DNA of 64,000 nucleotides from Antrodiella citrinella. Its lineage: Eukaryota; Basidiomycota; Agaricomycetes; Polyporales; Steccherinaceae. Location of the stretch: NCBI GenBank assembly GCA_004802725.1, contig SGPM01000010.1:124001-188000 (forward strand). Direction: 5' to 3'. The first letter of the stretch is position 1. Every line of letters starts with the position of its first letter. Positions 23,834-35,682 of this stretch are shown here, in pieces. The translations under genes were made by a program, and so were the position numbers. The notes beneath the pieces were generated by a model. That model saw only the letters and a list, made by a program, of their open reading frames with translations, had not been told where the DNA came from and did not search any database.

Positions 23834-25711
23834 ATGCTTGGAGATGATGAGGACGTCTTCGACAGCGTAACATGGGAGTCCCCAGCTGCACCGACGGGTT
23901 ATGCCACTGCCGGCGGCCCCTCCGCTCTCTCAGGCCCTGGCTACAGGCAAAGCACGTCGGAGGAAGCGGATCAAGGCCCTCATGAACCCAAGTGGGAGGG
24001 GTACCTCCTCACCAGTGTCAAGGATCCCGTCAAGGAGTTGGCGGAGACCAAGGATGCGTACGTATCGTATCTGGTTTCGGCCAAGGTATGTGACTCGCGC
24101 TTGGGCCTGTTCTATGTCCATAATTGAGCTCTCCCTTGATTCGTAGACCAACCTGCCCATATTCTCAACTCCTAATCCTTCGTCACGGCGACGATTCCAG
24201 GACTTTGTCTTTCTGCGAGATCACCTGGCGAAGGATTTCCCGGCTTGTGTAGTGCCTCCTCTTCCAGACAAGCACAGACTTGGTGCGCTTATGCCATGTT
24301 CGTCCGCAATATGATACTGATATCCAATTGTGCAGAGTATGTTACGGGTGACAGATTCAGTCCTGAGTTTATGGAACGGAGACGGCTTGAGTGAGTCACC
24401 TTGCTGCGCGCCCTTCCAATGTTCATTGGCATTGATGCTATATCGCCTAGTCTCCATCGTTTCTTACAACGATTATCTCGTCACCCTACACTTCAACGCA
24501 GCACACTGCTCCGCGCATTCTTTGAGTCGACTGAATGGGTAAGTTTATTCCTCCGCGTAATTCGGCTGTACTGATGTCATTTAGCATGTTCATATGCACC
24601 AACACATCGCGCACCCACCCGGCCCGGACCACTCTAACGGTGTCATTGACAGCATATCCGACACCCTGCTCAATGCCTTCTCTCGCGTACGCAAGCCCGA
24701 TGAGCGGTTCCTCAGCATGCGCGAACGGGTGGATAAATTCGAAGAGGGAATTGTGCTGTCAGAACGGTTATGGAATAGGGTACGGACAAGGACAAGCGGT
24801 AAGTCATGCTCTTCGTCGCACGACGCTTCCGTCGAGTTCCATTTTCTGAGGCTGAACGAGATGGCAACTTGGAACCCGGTGAAGATCTGACGGGTGATTA
24901 TCACGACCTCGCTGTGGCGGTCCAGGGACTCGGATTCCTCGAGTCCGGTATCACCGACCCGTTGAACCATTTTTCGAATACGCTGTTGGAGTTCTCTGCG
25001 TTATTGAGACACACGGTGCGTATGAGATGTCAATGAACGTGAGCACAGCGCTGAACTACGACCTCCTGACAGACGCAAACAACGACGGACCCATTCCTCG
25101 TCCATTTACATTCCGTACTCACGTACTCACACGCCAACCGCGCTGTGCTGAAGCTTCGAGACCAGAAGCAGATGGACTTCGAGGAGCTCTCAGATTACCT
25201 CTCTGGAGTGACATCTGAGCGCGATAGACTAGCCGCTGTCATCAACGGCCATGCCGGAAGCACAGGGCTCGGACTTGGTGCGTATCTGAAAGATAGGGTT
25301 GACGCGTTGAGGGGTGCGGATGATGATCGGAGTCGAGTGGAGAAGATGAGGAAACTGGATTTGAAGATCAAAGAGGTCAGTGGGTCTGGGGTCTAGTGTC
25401 TTTCTACGTCAAGTTGACTTGATGTTAATACGTTATTATAGCTGCAAGACGCGGTGACTACTGCTCACGAGACGTCCGATGCATTCAGTGATGAAGTGCT
25501 GCGAGAGCAGACCGTCTTCCAGCACGCGAAGGAGGCGGAGATGAAGGAGATGCTCGGACATCTGGCCGACGGCCAGATCGAGTTCTACAAAGCAGTACGT
25601 ACCCCTGCTCTTACCCTGCGAGTCTGATATCCTCATATCGAACCTCTGTAGGCAATGGAGGAATGGGACAGGATTATACCTATTATCCAGCGTATACGAG
25701 TGGACGTTTAA
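23834..25711 (+). CDS. SNX4: Sorting nexin SNX4 / Atg24 (PX-BAR)
   Basis: Endosomal sorting nexin that recycles cargo to the Golgi and supports selective autophagy. ATG at 23834. Nine or so exons join in phase to the TAA at 25709-25711 (IIQRIRVDV). PX domain, about residues 55-190: VSYLVSAKTNLP, SRRRFQDFVFLRDHL (PI3P-contact Arg), VVPPLPDKHRL, FSPEFMERRR, and RFLQRLSRHPTLQRS. The BAR region then runs as coiled helices: ERDGNLEPGEDL, DYHDLAVAVQGLGFLESGI, DPFLVHLHSVLTYSHANRAVL, LKLRDQKQMDFEELSDYL, and HAKEAEMKEMLGHLADGQIE. These blocks and their order are those of Snx4 rather than the Vps5-type nexins. About 500 residues. It is convergent with REV7 210 bases downstream. Confidence 0.9.
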
Positions 25712-25749
25712 TTATTGAACACGAGCTCATGGGGCATTCTATTCTATTA

Positions 25750-25750
25750 N
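25750..25750. other. ambiguous base (n)
   Basis: The only undetermined base in the window. It lies downstream of the SNX4 stop and breaks no coding frame. Confidence 0.99.
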
Positions 25751-25920
25751 GCTCACATAGCCATCTCTGTTATGGTGAGTCTATCCACTCACATAATACA
25801 TTCATTGTACTTTGTAGTCAACTGGTCATTTTAAGCTTGGAATTACATTGTGTGCCATTTTGAATACCAATTACACTAATTGAGCTGTGACGACGCCGCG
25901 AGGTAGGTAGCTGCGAGGGG

Positions 25921-26948
25921 TCATACTGCCCGTTCTTTACCCTTGCCGCTGCTCGATGCGGTCGAGGATTTCTCCATGTTCAGCTTGAACTCTGATTCCT
26001 GTACTGCGAATGAAAGCTGCAGAAAAGAGTGAGCGTGTGTACAATTCTTATCATGAGGTGAACGGACATTGATGATGCCGGTATCGACAGCCCTGAGCAT
26101 GTGTAGTTCAGCTTGTTCTGAAGTACCTGTCGTCGTGTTATCCAGTGTGGCTGGGATCCATGGCGGCGGATCCTTCCCATGCGTTACAGTTGGCATCTTG
26201 TCGTCTTTGAGTTCGATGACGATGGCAAACGAGAGATCATCTAGAGACTGCCTTGAGTTTGAAGGAGGTCCCAGGCGCGAAGAGCAGTCGTACCACCGAG
26301 CCCAAGTTGACCAAGCTGCGATTCCACCATGGACAACTTGATCAAGAACGAGCGGAAGTACTGCCCCAACACCGAAGCAGTCATGGCGTCTTCAACACTA
26401 TATGTCGAAGAGTGGATAAGGTGCTCGCTCGCATCAAATGTGGCGTACCCTGTCTCCTTGTTATATGCCTCTACTTGGATCATGTTCTGCATCGCAAATA
26501 TGAATCGTTCCAAAGCGACGTCTTCGTTGTTCTTGATGACGACAACGACCTTGTGGACGTTTCCCTGCGAAATACGTGGGCATTACTTGACGTGTTTTGT
26601 GGTGAAGAAGCGGTGAACGTGTACAAGCATGAGCTCATCTGCGACGGCTTTGACTGCGCCGGATATGTACTCGTTCAAAGCGGGGTGACGGGATTGGAAC
26701 ACGGGCGTGTTGTACTTTTTGCGTCGCACGAATATTTCAGCGGGGTATACTTGGCGTACATACAAGATGGTATGGGTTGCAACCTCGACTAGTAGAGAAC
26801 GTTACACGATCGGTATGAACTGGAATGTGATTTTATGGACGCACTGAACTCTGTGATGCCTCTGACCGTTTCTGGTGTACTGGTCAACATAAGTTTGCGA
26901 CATAAGAAGGCACGTACGGTTGAAGCTGAGCGGAGTGTCTGGGTCCAT
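25921..26948 (-). CDS. REV7: REV7 / MAD2L2-like HORMA protein (DNA polymerase zeta subunit)
   Basis: HORMA-domain adaptor that joins Rev3 and Rev1 for translesion DNA synthesis. ATG at 26948 ([10 protein letters not shown]). Intron 1 splices to QTVRGITEF and a second intron then gives [20 protein letters not shown]. This closely follows the start of human MAD2L2 (EFLEVAVHLILYVREVYP). Next come [29 protein letters not shown] and [19 protein letters not shown]. The conserved end is [20 protein letters not shown], with the safety-belt strands in the same order. It stops at 25921 after a Lys/Ser-rich tail ([10 protein letters not shown]). About 250 residues, slightly longer than the human protein because of a loop after VEAYNKETG. 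The splice phases support the two short first exons. Function in mitosis cannot be excluded, since HORMA proteins share the fold. Confidence 0.85.
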
Positions 26949-27268
26949 GGTTTCTGACAAGCTTGGAATAGAAGCCACGTGGTGTCTATGTCATGGGCGC
27001 CCAGAGGATGTTCCTCGCCACTCCCTTCAGCGATGCCCGTTCCGTTCACTGGCGTCGTTTTTAAGGTCGAGAATGTCCACGGTGCAAATGTTGCAACGAC
27101 TACGACGTGAGGACGACGAGCTGGGACCCTTGGCGCTGAGCGGGGTCGAATACCATGAGGAGCTCATGATGTCACCACTGCTCAAAGTCCTCAGAGAGTT
27201 ACGGCTTATAACCCTATCACTTCCATCCAGCTCTCCCACATCCATCCTCTCATCACCATCTCTCCATC
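26949..27268. promoter_or_regulatory. Divergent promoter region of REV7 and the Zn2Cys6 gene, with an E-box
   Basis: The 320 bases between the two start codons include CACGTG at 26976-26981 within CCACGTGG, a core motif for bHLH activators. A pyrimidine-rich stretch precedes the ATG at 27269. Regulation is inference. Confidence 0.35.
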
Positions 27269-30200
27269 ATGGACCCATATACTGATCTTAAATACACCAT
27301 CGCGGCCTCCAATTCTCTTTCAGACGAAGACAACGAGGCTGGTTCTTCCTCAAAACCCAAGAGAGGCTCTAGAGGTAGCCGTTTCGACACCCCAGGAGCG
27401 CTAGTGCTGATATGTCTCCAAGCTTGCGATAGATGCAGGAAAATCAAGAGCAAATGTGAACTGGCGGACGGTGATAGGTGTAAGAATTGTTTAGTATCGG
27501 GAACACGTAAGTCCTGCATGATCACTTGTACTAACCCGGATTCTGACGCATTTTTAGCATGCACTTTCCAAGGTTTGTACCAGTGTCATTGACGGACATC
27601 ATGTGCTGATCTGCTGTATGTAGGTCCAAGTTTCAAGCGTGGTCCTCCGAAGGGCTATATACACGCTATTGAACAACGATGGCAACAAGTTGAATGCATT
27701 CTGGCTACTATCATGTCGAGCCCTCGGTCAGAGAGCATGATGACAGACCTTCGTCAAGATGCGTTTGCTCGTTCTGTACTCGATCGGGTAGAGTCTGGTC
27801 CTTATGTACGTGCATCACCCTTCGTGTGCTACCTCCGTCGCTCATCCGTACTCGGCAGGGTCAAGCCAATCTCTCGCATCGAGCTGGCGGAACCTCACAA
27901 GAGAGCTTCTACGATGCCGTCATGGGCTTAGAACATGGCTCTGCCTACGAAGATCGACGTTCAAGAAGACAATCACGTGTTTCTCGCGAGATTGTCTCCT
28001 CGCAAGGTTTTCATCTTCCTCCGGTTGGTATCTCATGCCGTCTTGCTGATCGACTTGCCAATACTAGACGCCACATTCGCTGTCCCGACGTCGGAATGGC
28101 AGAACCAAATAGCCCAACGTTTGGCACATTCCTCGGGAATATCCTCGCCACGGTCTCGAACTTCGTTTTCATCTCCCACTGCTACCAGCTGTACTACAGT
28201 GAGTGAGTCAACATCAGGCACCAGCGAACCTGTCCGTAGGAGAGCCCGTCTAGAGGGTCTTTCGTTGCTGAACACGACTGCGAGAGGCCCTCATGACATG
28301 TACACATCGGGAGGTTTGTGTCATCCTGCGTTCGAGGTATTGCCATTTTGACCCCTCTCTTTCTCAGACTCCTACTATGGGGACTACACGGCCACGATGG
28401 ACGCCCTGGGACATCTGTCCGTGAATGAAAATCAAGATGTAAATGTATTCCCCACTACACGATGGCAGTGTATACTACTGACATACCTCCTCTATGTTGT
28501 AGATCCGATATCACGACAAGTCAGCCGGCCTCCATCTATTGGCACATAGTGTCAGAAATGACGACGCGCAGACACAGGAAAATGGGATATGGTAAGTCAG
28601 TCCCTTTTTCTGCGTTCGGTCGACTCATTCGCACTGTTCAGGAAGTTCCGCTCACCGAAGTCAGATCCTACTTCATCGGAGTCCAATGCTGAGCCATATA
28701 TTCCCATTCACTGGCCTCCGTCTGTCGTGCAAGACCATCTTATTCATTTGTACTTCACGTACGTTCACCCCTTCTACCCCGTTGTGCATAAGAGCAGTTT
28801 CTTGGGTCTATACAACGCAAGGTAAGCCCATGAACCAATCGTCATGTCGTACAATGAGTGATCCTGAGGGCGACATTCTCCAGAAAGTTTATGTATGTGG
28901 CATACGACAAATCGAGTACTCTATTCCTGAAAGGTTTCTTCTCTCCTATTGATAGCCCGAAGTCGAGATATGCCAAGTCCATTCAAGGCATCTCTGATCT
29001 ATTACTGTTATCCATGTTCGCGTTCGCCGCTCGGTACTCAGACGATGAAATGAGAGCACAACCATCGGTATCTACGTTGCATGATCAAGTCGCTAGTGGG
29101 GGACGATTATATGCTGAAGATGCCAGGAAAGTTCTGAGTGGGTACCCGTTCTCTTGTCGTACTGCGTGATCTCATGCTTGATGTTAGATACGGTGTACCA
29201 ACATAGTCGACCCTCAACATGTCAGGCTTTACTTCTGATGGGTGTTCGAGAATTTGGTGTCGGTAAGGAGCAGACTCGGTAGCCAAAGCACATATCTGAT
29301 CCTTCTGTCTAGGCTCGACGGAACAAGGCTGGCTTTTTGTCGGTAAGTATCATTGCATTGCATCGGCTATACACACGAAACTCAAAAGCTTCTCAATTAG
29401 GGATGGCATGCCGCATGGTAATGCTAGATCTTACATGATGATTCCTCGTTAACATGCTTGTACAGGCGGTCGATCTCGGTATGAACCACAATGCGGACGA
29501 ATGGAAAGATTCTCGAGGAGAGTTTCTCTTTTCTATTCCAGACAGACAAGCGAGACGACAAATTTGGGCCTCGTGTTGCATAGCAGACAAACTCTCATCA
29601 ATCTGGCAAGGTACTTGTTGTTCACTGGTTTCTCATCGTCGATTTCTGACAAACGTTGCATCGTAGGTCGTCCCGTCATGTTCAGAGAATGCGACTACAA
29701 CGTCAATTTCCCGACTGTCGTGGAAGTAAGTTAATTTGAAAACGACGCCTTTCGCATTGTTTGACTCCTCGTACAGGCTGAAGAGATGGTGACTTGGCAG
29801 CCGTATCCACCTAATGCTCTCGGTACCGATTTCAAACCCGAACCCGGCAGGATCATGAGCAATTTCCGCGAGCAGTGCAAACTCTGTGAGCATCCTGCGA
29901 CCGTCTCGTGGATTATTACCCATTGAGACCCTTCGTCCTTTACCTTATCAGCACTCATCATGTCCGAAATCATGACGAAGATATACCCTGTGCAGCCTAC
30001 GCCTAACACCCCCAAACGTGCCGAGCTAGAACATCTGGAGACGCGATTGCATCATTGGCTGTTTGAGCTGCCTGACCATCTGAGATATCGCGAGGCAGGT
30101 GGACGCGTGATGCCTTTGCCGCATATCTTGGCATTGCACATCGAGTACCAGTTTGCAGTGCTGTTGTTACATAGGGCTTTGTGAGTGATTGTTGATTCGT

Positions 30201-31362
30201 GGTTCGCGGCTACTTACGCCACAGTTGTGTTCCGTTGCAGCATTCCCAATTGGAACGAGTAAGGCTTCTAATGCGTCGATCTTATGCGGCGATACTGATA
30301 AATCTAGTAGTCCTGCTTCGTCAACGAATCCGGGCCTTGAGGCGGACGCCCTACCTATGAAGTCATTTGATATATGCCAAGGAGCTGCCGCTCAGATCAG
30401 TTCTACGAGTGAGTTCCTCATTGCACTAGCCTGGCTAAGACGAAATTGTTGACGCGCAGACAGTGTCTGCTTTCGAAGAACACTATGGGCTGAGTCGATG
30501 CCCACCCTTGTTCATTGTGTTTTTGCAAGGGGCTGCGTACGTGACATGTCCTCGTAACATCAGTTTGTCATCCTCACATCATGTTGCAGGATCATGCATA
30601 TCGTGACTCGTAAGTTGTGGGTCCGTGTTTATCCCTTTACGCCACTAACTTTAGTTTCTCGCAGTGATGCGAAGACCAGGCAACACGCAAGGTACAGTCG
30701 GGCTCATGCGTTGTATTGATGCGGCGAAAGCGATGGAGGTATGCTCTCATTCATTCGGTCGTTATGTGCCCAACATTTGCTGAGTATGCGGTTCTGTCTA
30801 GACTACATGGCCGTGTGCCATTGATGTCCGACGGTTGTTGCAAGGCTCTCGCGTTCAGCTGGATGATGTCACTGCTTGGGAAAGCTCGAAACCCTCTTCT
30901 TCGCGTCCTGGTAAACGAGCAGCGGACGACGCCTTCGGCATGGACGGGAGCACCGACGTCCTCCAACAAGACATATTCGAGATGATGGCGCCTCGAGATC
31001 AACCTCACATGCAGACTCCTACCACGCATACTGACGATACACCTGACGGTGGGACGCCTTACTACGCTCAAGCGTTAGGCGTTCCGGTCTCGATGCCTGT
31101 CCAATCCCCGAACGCATTCTACTCTGGATTCGAGTGGTGGCCTCAGTCGATGCTGAATATGCAGCAGTACGGGCAAGCGGAAGGCTTGCGGTTCTATCCC
31201 TCTGGGAATGAGCAACAGCAGGACCAGATGTCAGGGTATCCGGCTCCACAGGGACCGTTTACGTTTGACGATGGACAGCTTTCGTCGAACTTCACGGACC
31301 ATGTTGCGGGGGATGACGAGCCTTCGGGATCTCAATCACATCTGCATCATTCCGATCAATGA
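27269..31362 (+). CDS. Zn2Cys6 fungal transcription factor
   Basis: ATG at 27269. The first intron joins R to ACDRCRKIKSKCELADGDRC and then KNCLVSGTAC, giving the six cysteines of a Gal4-type binuclear zinc cluster. A linker helix follows (GPPKGYIHAIEQRWQQVECIL), a typical coiled dimerisation element. The middle holds the fungal transcription-factor (MHR) domain: HWPPSVVQDHLIHLYF, YVHPFYPVVHKSSFL, LLLLSMFAFAARYSD, LLMGVREFGVG, MACRMAVDLGMNHNADEW, RRQIWASCCIADKLSS and GRPVMFRECDYNVNFP. The C-terminal third is Ser/Gln/Gly-rich (QQQDQMSGYP), like an activation region, and stops at 31362. At least twelve short exons; some internal boundaries in 27900-28600 are uncertain. It is a DNA-binding regulator, with targets unknown. 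It is convergent with the MFS exporter, but distance alone does not link them. Confidence 0.88.
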
Positions 31363-31626
31363 AGAGCTTTGGAATGACGTTGATTTGTATTCTTTGTTGT
31401 TCTTACTTTCGCCGTCGTTTTTCTCCTTGTCTCTTTTGTTATTGTATAATACGGACTCAGCTAGTCTATTCTATATCATTATTGAAGTGTCGGTATTCTA
31501 CGTGTAAACAGTCCTTGTTGGTATGCGTCCGTGAAATGAATGTGCGGGTATCTGCATATACTGAGGCTAAACGGTGCACTACAGTACGCGATGAAGCCGC
31601 ACCAAAGCAAAGTCTAAACCAGGTGT

Positions 31627-33728
31627 TCATCCCTGCGAGACAGTCGTCAGAAACCCGAAGTAAACTGACCAGCCGGGGGGGGGGGGGGGGTTATGACTTA
31701 CCGATTTCTCATCGATGAACTTCTCAGCAGCGGCTTTGCGAGCTCTGCGGGCAGCACGCCATTTCGGACCCATACGCATGACGATGAACATGATTGGGGA
31801 CACGGCGAGGCATAGTGCGCCGAGGATAACGTACGTCCATCCTATGCCGACGGAGTTGATGATGACATTGATAACAGAGACCATGCCTGCACCGAGTGAA
31901 CAACGGGCGAAATTGTTCTAATGACATAGGTGAGTTCAGATGCTCCACTATGAGCGTAGATGTGGGAACGTACGCAAGCGGTGATCGAGGATCCTTGGGC
32001 AGGCAACATGTCGATGATAAGTGTTTGAGTGGTGTTCATGACACAGATGATCATATAGCCCACTGAACAGAATAAGAATGATCAGAATTAAATCCGACAT
32101 AAAGAAGCAAAAGACTCACTGATGATTTGCATGACGAGAGGGACAGCGATGTTGACTCTCTGTTCCAGCGCCCATCCATAGCCAATACAACAAATAGTGA
32201 AGAGCCCCAACCAGATTGGCATCGTCCTGAACCTTGCGTACTCTATAGGGAAGGTCTCATCGTTGCGCGAATCTTCGACACTCAGGGAGCCCTCCTTGAT
32301 GAGCTTCGCCTTGACGACCCTATATTCCCTGTCAAGAACCTTGCCGTGCGCTACAGTCCCTATGAGCATGCCTCCGCCGATCGCAAGGAAACACAATCCG
32401 ATGTCGGTCTCGTTGAGGAACGGGTAGACGACTTTGAACAGCGTAGAGATGGACGCTGTGACACCGTAGAACACAGCGTATACCACGCCGTTGAATATCA
32501 AGAGCAGAGTGACTTCAGGGTAGAAGAAGAGCCGGAGGGGGTTGATGAACGGCTTGCGAGGGGGTTTCTCAACTTTGTCGGAAGAAATACGGTTGCGTCC
32601 GATAATTGGAATGATTGGACGCGAGATTCGTGGTGGGGGGATACTGCCATCGCCGACGATTGCACGGAGGGTCTCTGGGAAGACTCTGGATCACGGTATT
32701 GAGCCATGGCAAGTGTCAAGCAAGTTCATGGTACTCACAGCGCCATGATCATAGCACAAGTCGCACTGGAGATGCAGAGGAACCAGAAAATCGATCTGTC
32801 ACGGTGAAACCCGATGGAAATGTGTTATACGCGAGGCCAAGTTAGATCTTTACTCACCTCCACCCTAAACTTTGCGTAAGGCCACCACCAATGACAGGTC
32901 CGATTGCAGGACCAATCTGATGTTGAATACTTCAGTATCGCAGCATACATTAATGCGGTAAATATCACCGTACCATTGGCCCGATACTATACAAACCAAA
33001 GAAGCTACCGCGCTCCGATATGGTCGCGATGTCAGCAATGACTCCAGCACCTGGGGATACATTAGCCTGTAAGCACTGCGGTGCCATGATCAATATCAAC
33101 ATACCAATTGCGACTGTACTTGCAGAACCCGATGACTGAACGCAACGCATGACCATGAGTAGCCAATAATCCGATGTCGGCGTCAGAGCAACCCCGACAC
33201 AAGATATAGCCAGCAGAAGTAGACACGCGATAAACATAAGTCGTCTTCCCCATCGATCCGATAATGGACCCCACACCATGGGAGCTATGCAGGTCAGCAA
33301 ATCGTTTACGGCGCGTCCTAGGTTTGATGAACTTACAGAGTCCTTGAAAGATCATGTACGCAGTGACGGTCAGGTTGATGAGTTCCGTGGATTTATGGAA
33401 CTCGGCAGCGATAATAGGGATTGCCGGGAAATAGCTGTTTGCCGTCAATGGGCTGCAATCGAGTTCAGTGAGTTAGATTCTGAACGTGAACGATATAGTT
33501 ATTGTCCCACCTGAACAAGCCAGCAAATGATGATACGACCACAATGGCCCACTTCTCTTTTGTAGAGAAAACGCTGTACGGTTTCTCTGGAACATCATCA
33601 ACAGCCGGACTCTGGGCTTCCATATCTGAGCTCGAAGGAACCAAAGTATGCTGGTCACCCTGGTCGTCCTGTTTCTTTATAGAACCATGTCCAAGAGTGG
33701 CGACAGGCCTTAAATGAGTAGTTGTCAT
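31627..33728 (-). CDS. MFS multidrug/organic-anion exporter (DHA1 type)
   Basis: ATG at 33728 (MTTTHLRPVATLG) with a cytosolic N-terminus. Exons join to an all-helical transporter with 12 predicted membrane segments: WAIVVVSSFAGLF, PAIPIIAAEFHKSTELINL, TAYMIFQGL, then the family A motif GPLSDRWGRR. Further segments include LMFIACLLLLAISCVGVAL, IGPAIGPVIGGGL, GVVYAVFYGVTASIST, IGLCFLAIGGGMLIGTVAHG, IIIGYMIICVMNTTQTLIID and VIILGALCLAVSPI-like segments. The last intron (31633-31701) carries the 16-C tract, and the last exon adds only Gly plus a stop. About 540 residues. Homologous transporters export drugs, polyamines or toxins; substrate is not visible here. Convergent with the Zn2Cys6 gene. 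Confidence 0.88.
31675..31690. repeat. homopolymer tract of 16 G/C
   Basis: Sixteen Gs in a row on +, read as Cs inside the last intron of the MFS gene between donor and acceptor. Run length is prone to both replication slippage and sequencing error. Confidence 0.9.
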
Positions 33729-34066
33729 GAAGTACGTGTCAGTAGAAGGGGAAACGATACTAGTTATCCTATAACATCTAGCGGCCTTTATATGTTGGAA
33801 CGTGGATGAGCTTCGAAAATACTGGGATTGCCGGAAGCAGACTGTTCACATGAAAACACGAGACGTGATTGGCCTCCGTCCAAATTTGGAGCGTTCTGGG
33901 AGCCACGAAGGGCAGGGTGGCAAGTCGGCCGAACCGAAACCTCCGATGGCCTCCCGATCACATCTGAAAGCGCTTATAATTTAGTAGTCCTCAATGACAA
34001 CTTGAACAGCTACAACTTGAGCCGCTGCGGTATCCTATCAACCTGAAAGACCGTTCGAAGAAAACA
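33729..34066. other. intergenic, promoter of the MFS gene
   Basis: About 340 bases, with a TTTATATG element near 33786 that could act as a weak TATA box for the minus-strand MFS gene. No gene found. Confidence 0.35.
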
Positions 34067-35260
34067 TCATAGGTATGTCGGTAATATCTGATGGAGACTT
34101 GTCAAAGGCGCCGACGTGTACTTCTCCACAAACTTAGCGAAAGGTATGTCCGAGTCGGTGGCGTTTACCACGTTGCTTTTCTTCAGCTGCCTCACCTGGA
34201 ATAAAAAAGCGGTTCCAGCTTCTCCGATTGCGGGGTATACTCAAAAGATGAACTAGACCTACTTGATCTTGGGTCAACGTGAAAATATTGGGTGGAAGTT
34301 TCTCCAATACTGATGCTTGCAAGAGTCCAATTCCAAACGGTATGGATACGATCGGTCTCCAACGCTTGCTGTATCGAAGGACGAGCTCCATTATCTGACG
34401 GTACGTAACGACTGTTGCAACAGATTGGTAAATGCAAAGGTAAAATAGCCGTTGTCCACACACCGTCTGGGCCGCCGGCTTCAATTATCTTTCCGCTGAC
34501 CTCTTTCATAATGTCGGGATCGTTTCTAGACAGCACCTCTACCGCTCTTGCGATGTCACCGACATAGACAGGTTGGAAGAGTGCCGTTCCGCCCCCGAAA
34601 ACCGGCATGAAGGGCATAATCCGAGAGAGCTTGGCAAACCTCTGTACGTTTCATAAGCGACGCATTTCTTTTTGAATTACAAGATTGACTGACGTTGAAG
34701 AAATCATCTTCGGGTCCGAATACCAAGCTCGGCCGTATTATCGTTGCATCAGGGCATGCCTTCAGCACGGCCTGTTCCCCTAACGCTTTCGTCCTCTCAT
34801 ACGGGACCTCGCTCTGGACGTCTGCCCCAATGGCGCTGATGTGAATGAGTTTCGCACCCGCTTCACGAGCATATATGGCGACATGCTCTGCACCTCGCCA
34901 CTGGATGCGTTCGAAGTCTGCAGGTGTACCGTGCATGATTCCCACGAGGGACACTACCACGTCGGCGCCTTGGAACGCCCGGGCTAGCGTGGTTGGATCT
35001 GTGACGTCCGCGGCCTTGGGAGGCAGCAGTTGCTTTCGACTGGCCTCGGGCAACGAATCGTAGAGTGAACGGTAAATCTTCTCGGGTCGGCGCGAGGATA
35101 TTTGCACCATGCGTGTCGGGTTATTCGCTGTTGCAATTGCTCTCGCAATGTTGGATCCTATGCACATTTGTAATGTTAGCTTGATTATACGCACTCCTGG
35201 CCGCAGTGAGCTTCTGTACACACCAAGAAATCCGGCTCCGCATACAACTACTTTCGACAT
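34067..35260 (-). CDS. NAD(P)-binding extended-SDR protein, NDUFA9-like
   Basis: ATG at 35260. The first exon ends in FLG and joins to SNIARAIATANNP, completing the Rossmann GxxGxxG as VVVCGAGFLGSNIA. Later marks: ADVTDPTTLARAFQGADVVV, SLVGIMHGTPADFERIQWRG, KLIHISAIGADV, and the YERTK catalytic-type Tyr-Lys pair. Then come IIRPSLVFGPEDDFFN, FQPVYVGDIARAVEV and a C-terminal exon ending IPFAKFVEKYTSAPLT...LPTYL. These match the NDUFA9/atypical SDR family, whose members either stabilise respiratory complex I or act in coenzyme Q biosynthesis (Coq11-like). The protein starts directly at the Rossmann strand with no presequence, so mitochondrial location is not supported by the sequence. About 340 residues, four or five exons. 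Confidence 0.78.
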
Positions 35261-35682
35261 CTGTAGTATGGTTTATAACGTGGTATATGCAGTGGTGGTT
35301 TTCAGATTGTTGACTCGTCAACGTCCGTCCGTGTTGAACGACGTCATAAATAGAGCCGCTGGGTTTGAATCAGATCTCCGATCAACGTGAATTTGAATAA
35401 TAACTTGGAAGTGAACGAATACGAACACAAGAGATCAAAACTATTCGAGAATGTAAACCGTGACTACACACACGATAAAAGAGTGGAATGATGAGGCCGC
35501 CACCAGACCATTGGGTTTACAATCGAGCAGTCTGGATTTGAAGTTTATCCATTGAGTAGGCTGACATTTTGATTAGGGCTGACCATAGCACACAATCCGG
35601 GAGAGCGAGGCCTGACCATGGACGTCTCTCCCACCCTCTACACCACTTGACGTCGTGTTGTTATTCTAACTACCTCTTTATC
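35261..35682. other. intergenic, divergent promoters
   Basis: About 420 bases between the NDUFA9-like gene (-) and a small + gene. A B-box-like GGGTTTGAATC near 35360 lacks the rest of a tRNA. No other structure seen. Confidence 0.4.

Noticed and set aside
27269..33728. Zn2Cys6 regulator plus MFS exporter as a secondary-metabolite cluster
   Set aside because: No backbone or tailoring enzyme lies between or near them; adjacency of two common families is not enough.
35355..35375. tRNA B-box-like GGGTTTGAATC
   Set aside because: No matching acceptor stem, anticodon stem or A box around it.
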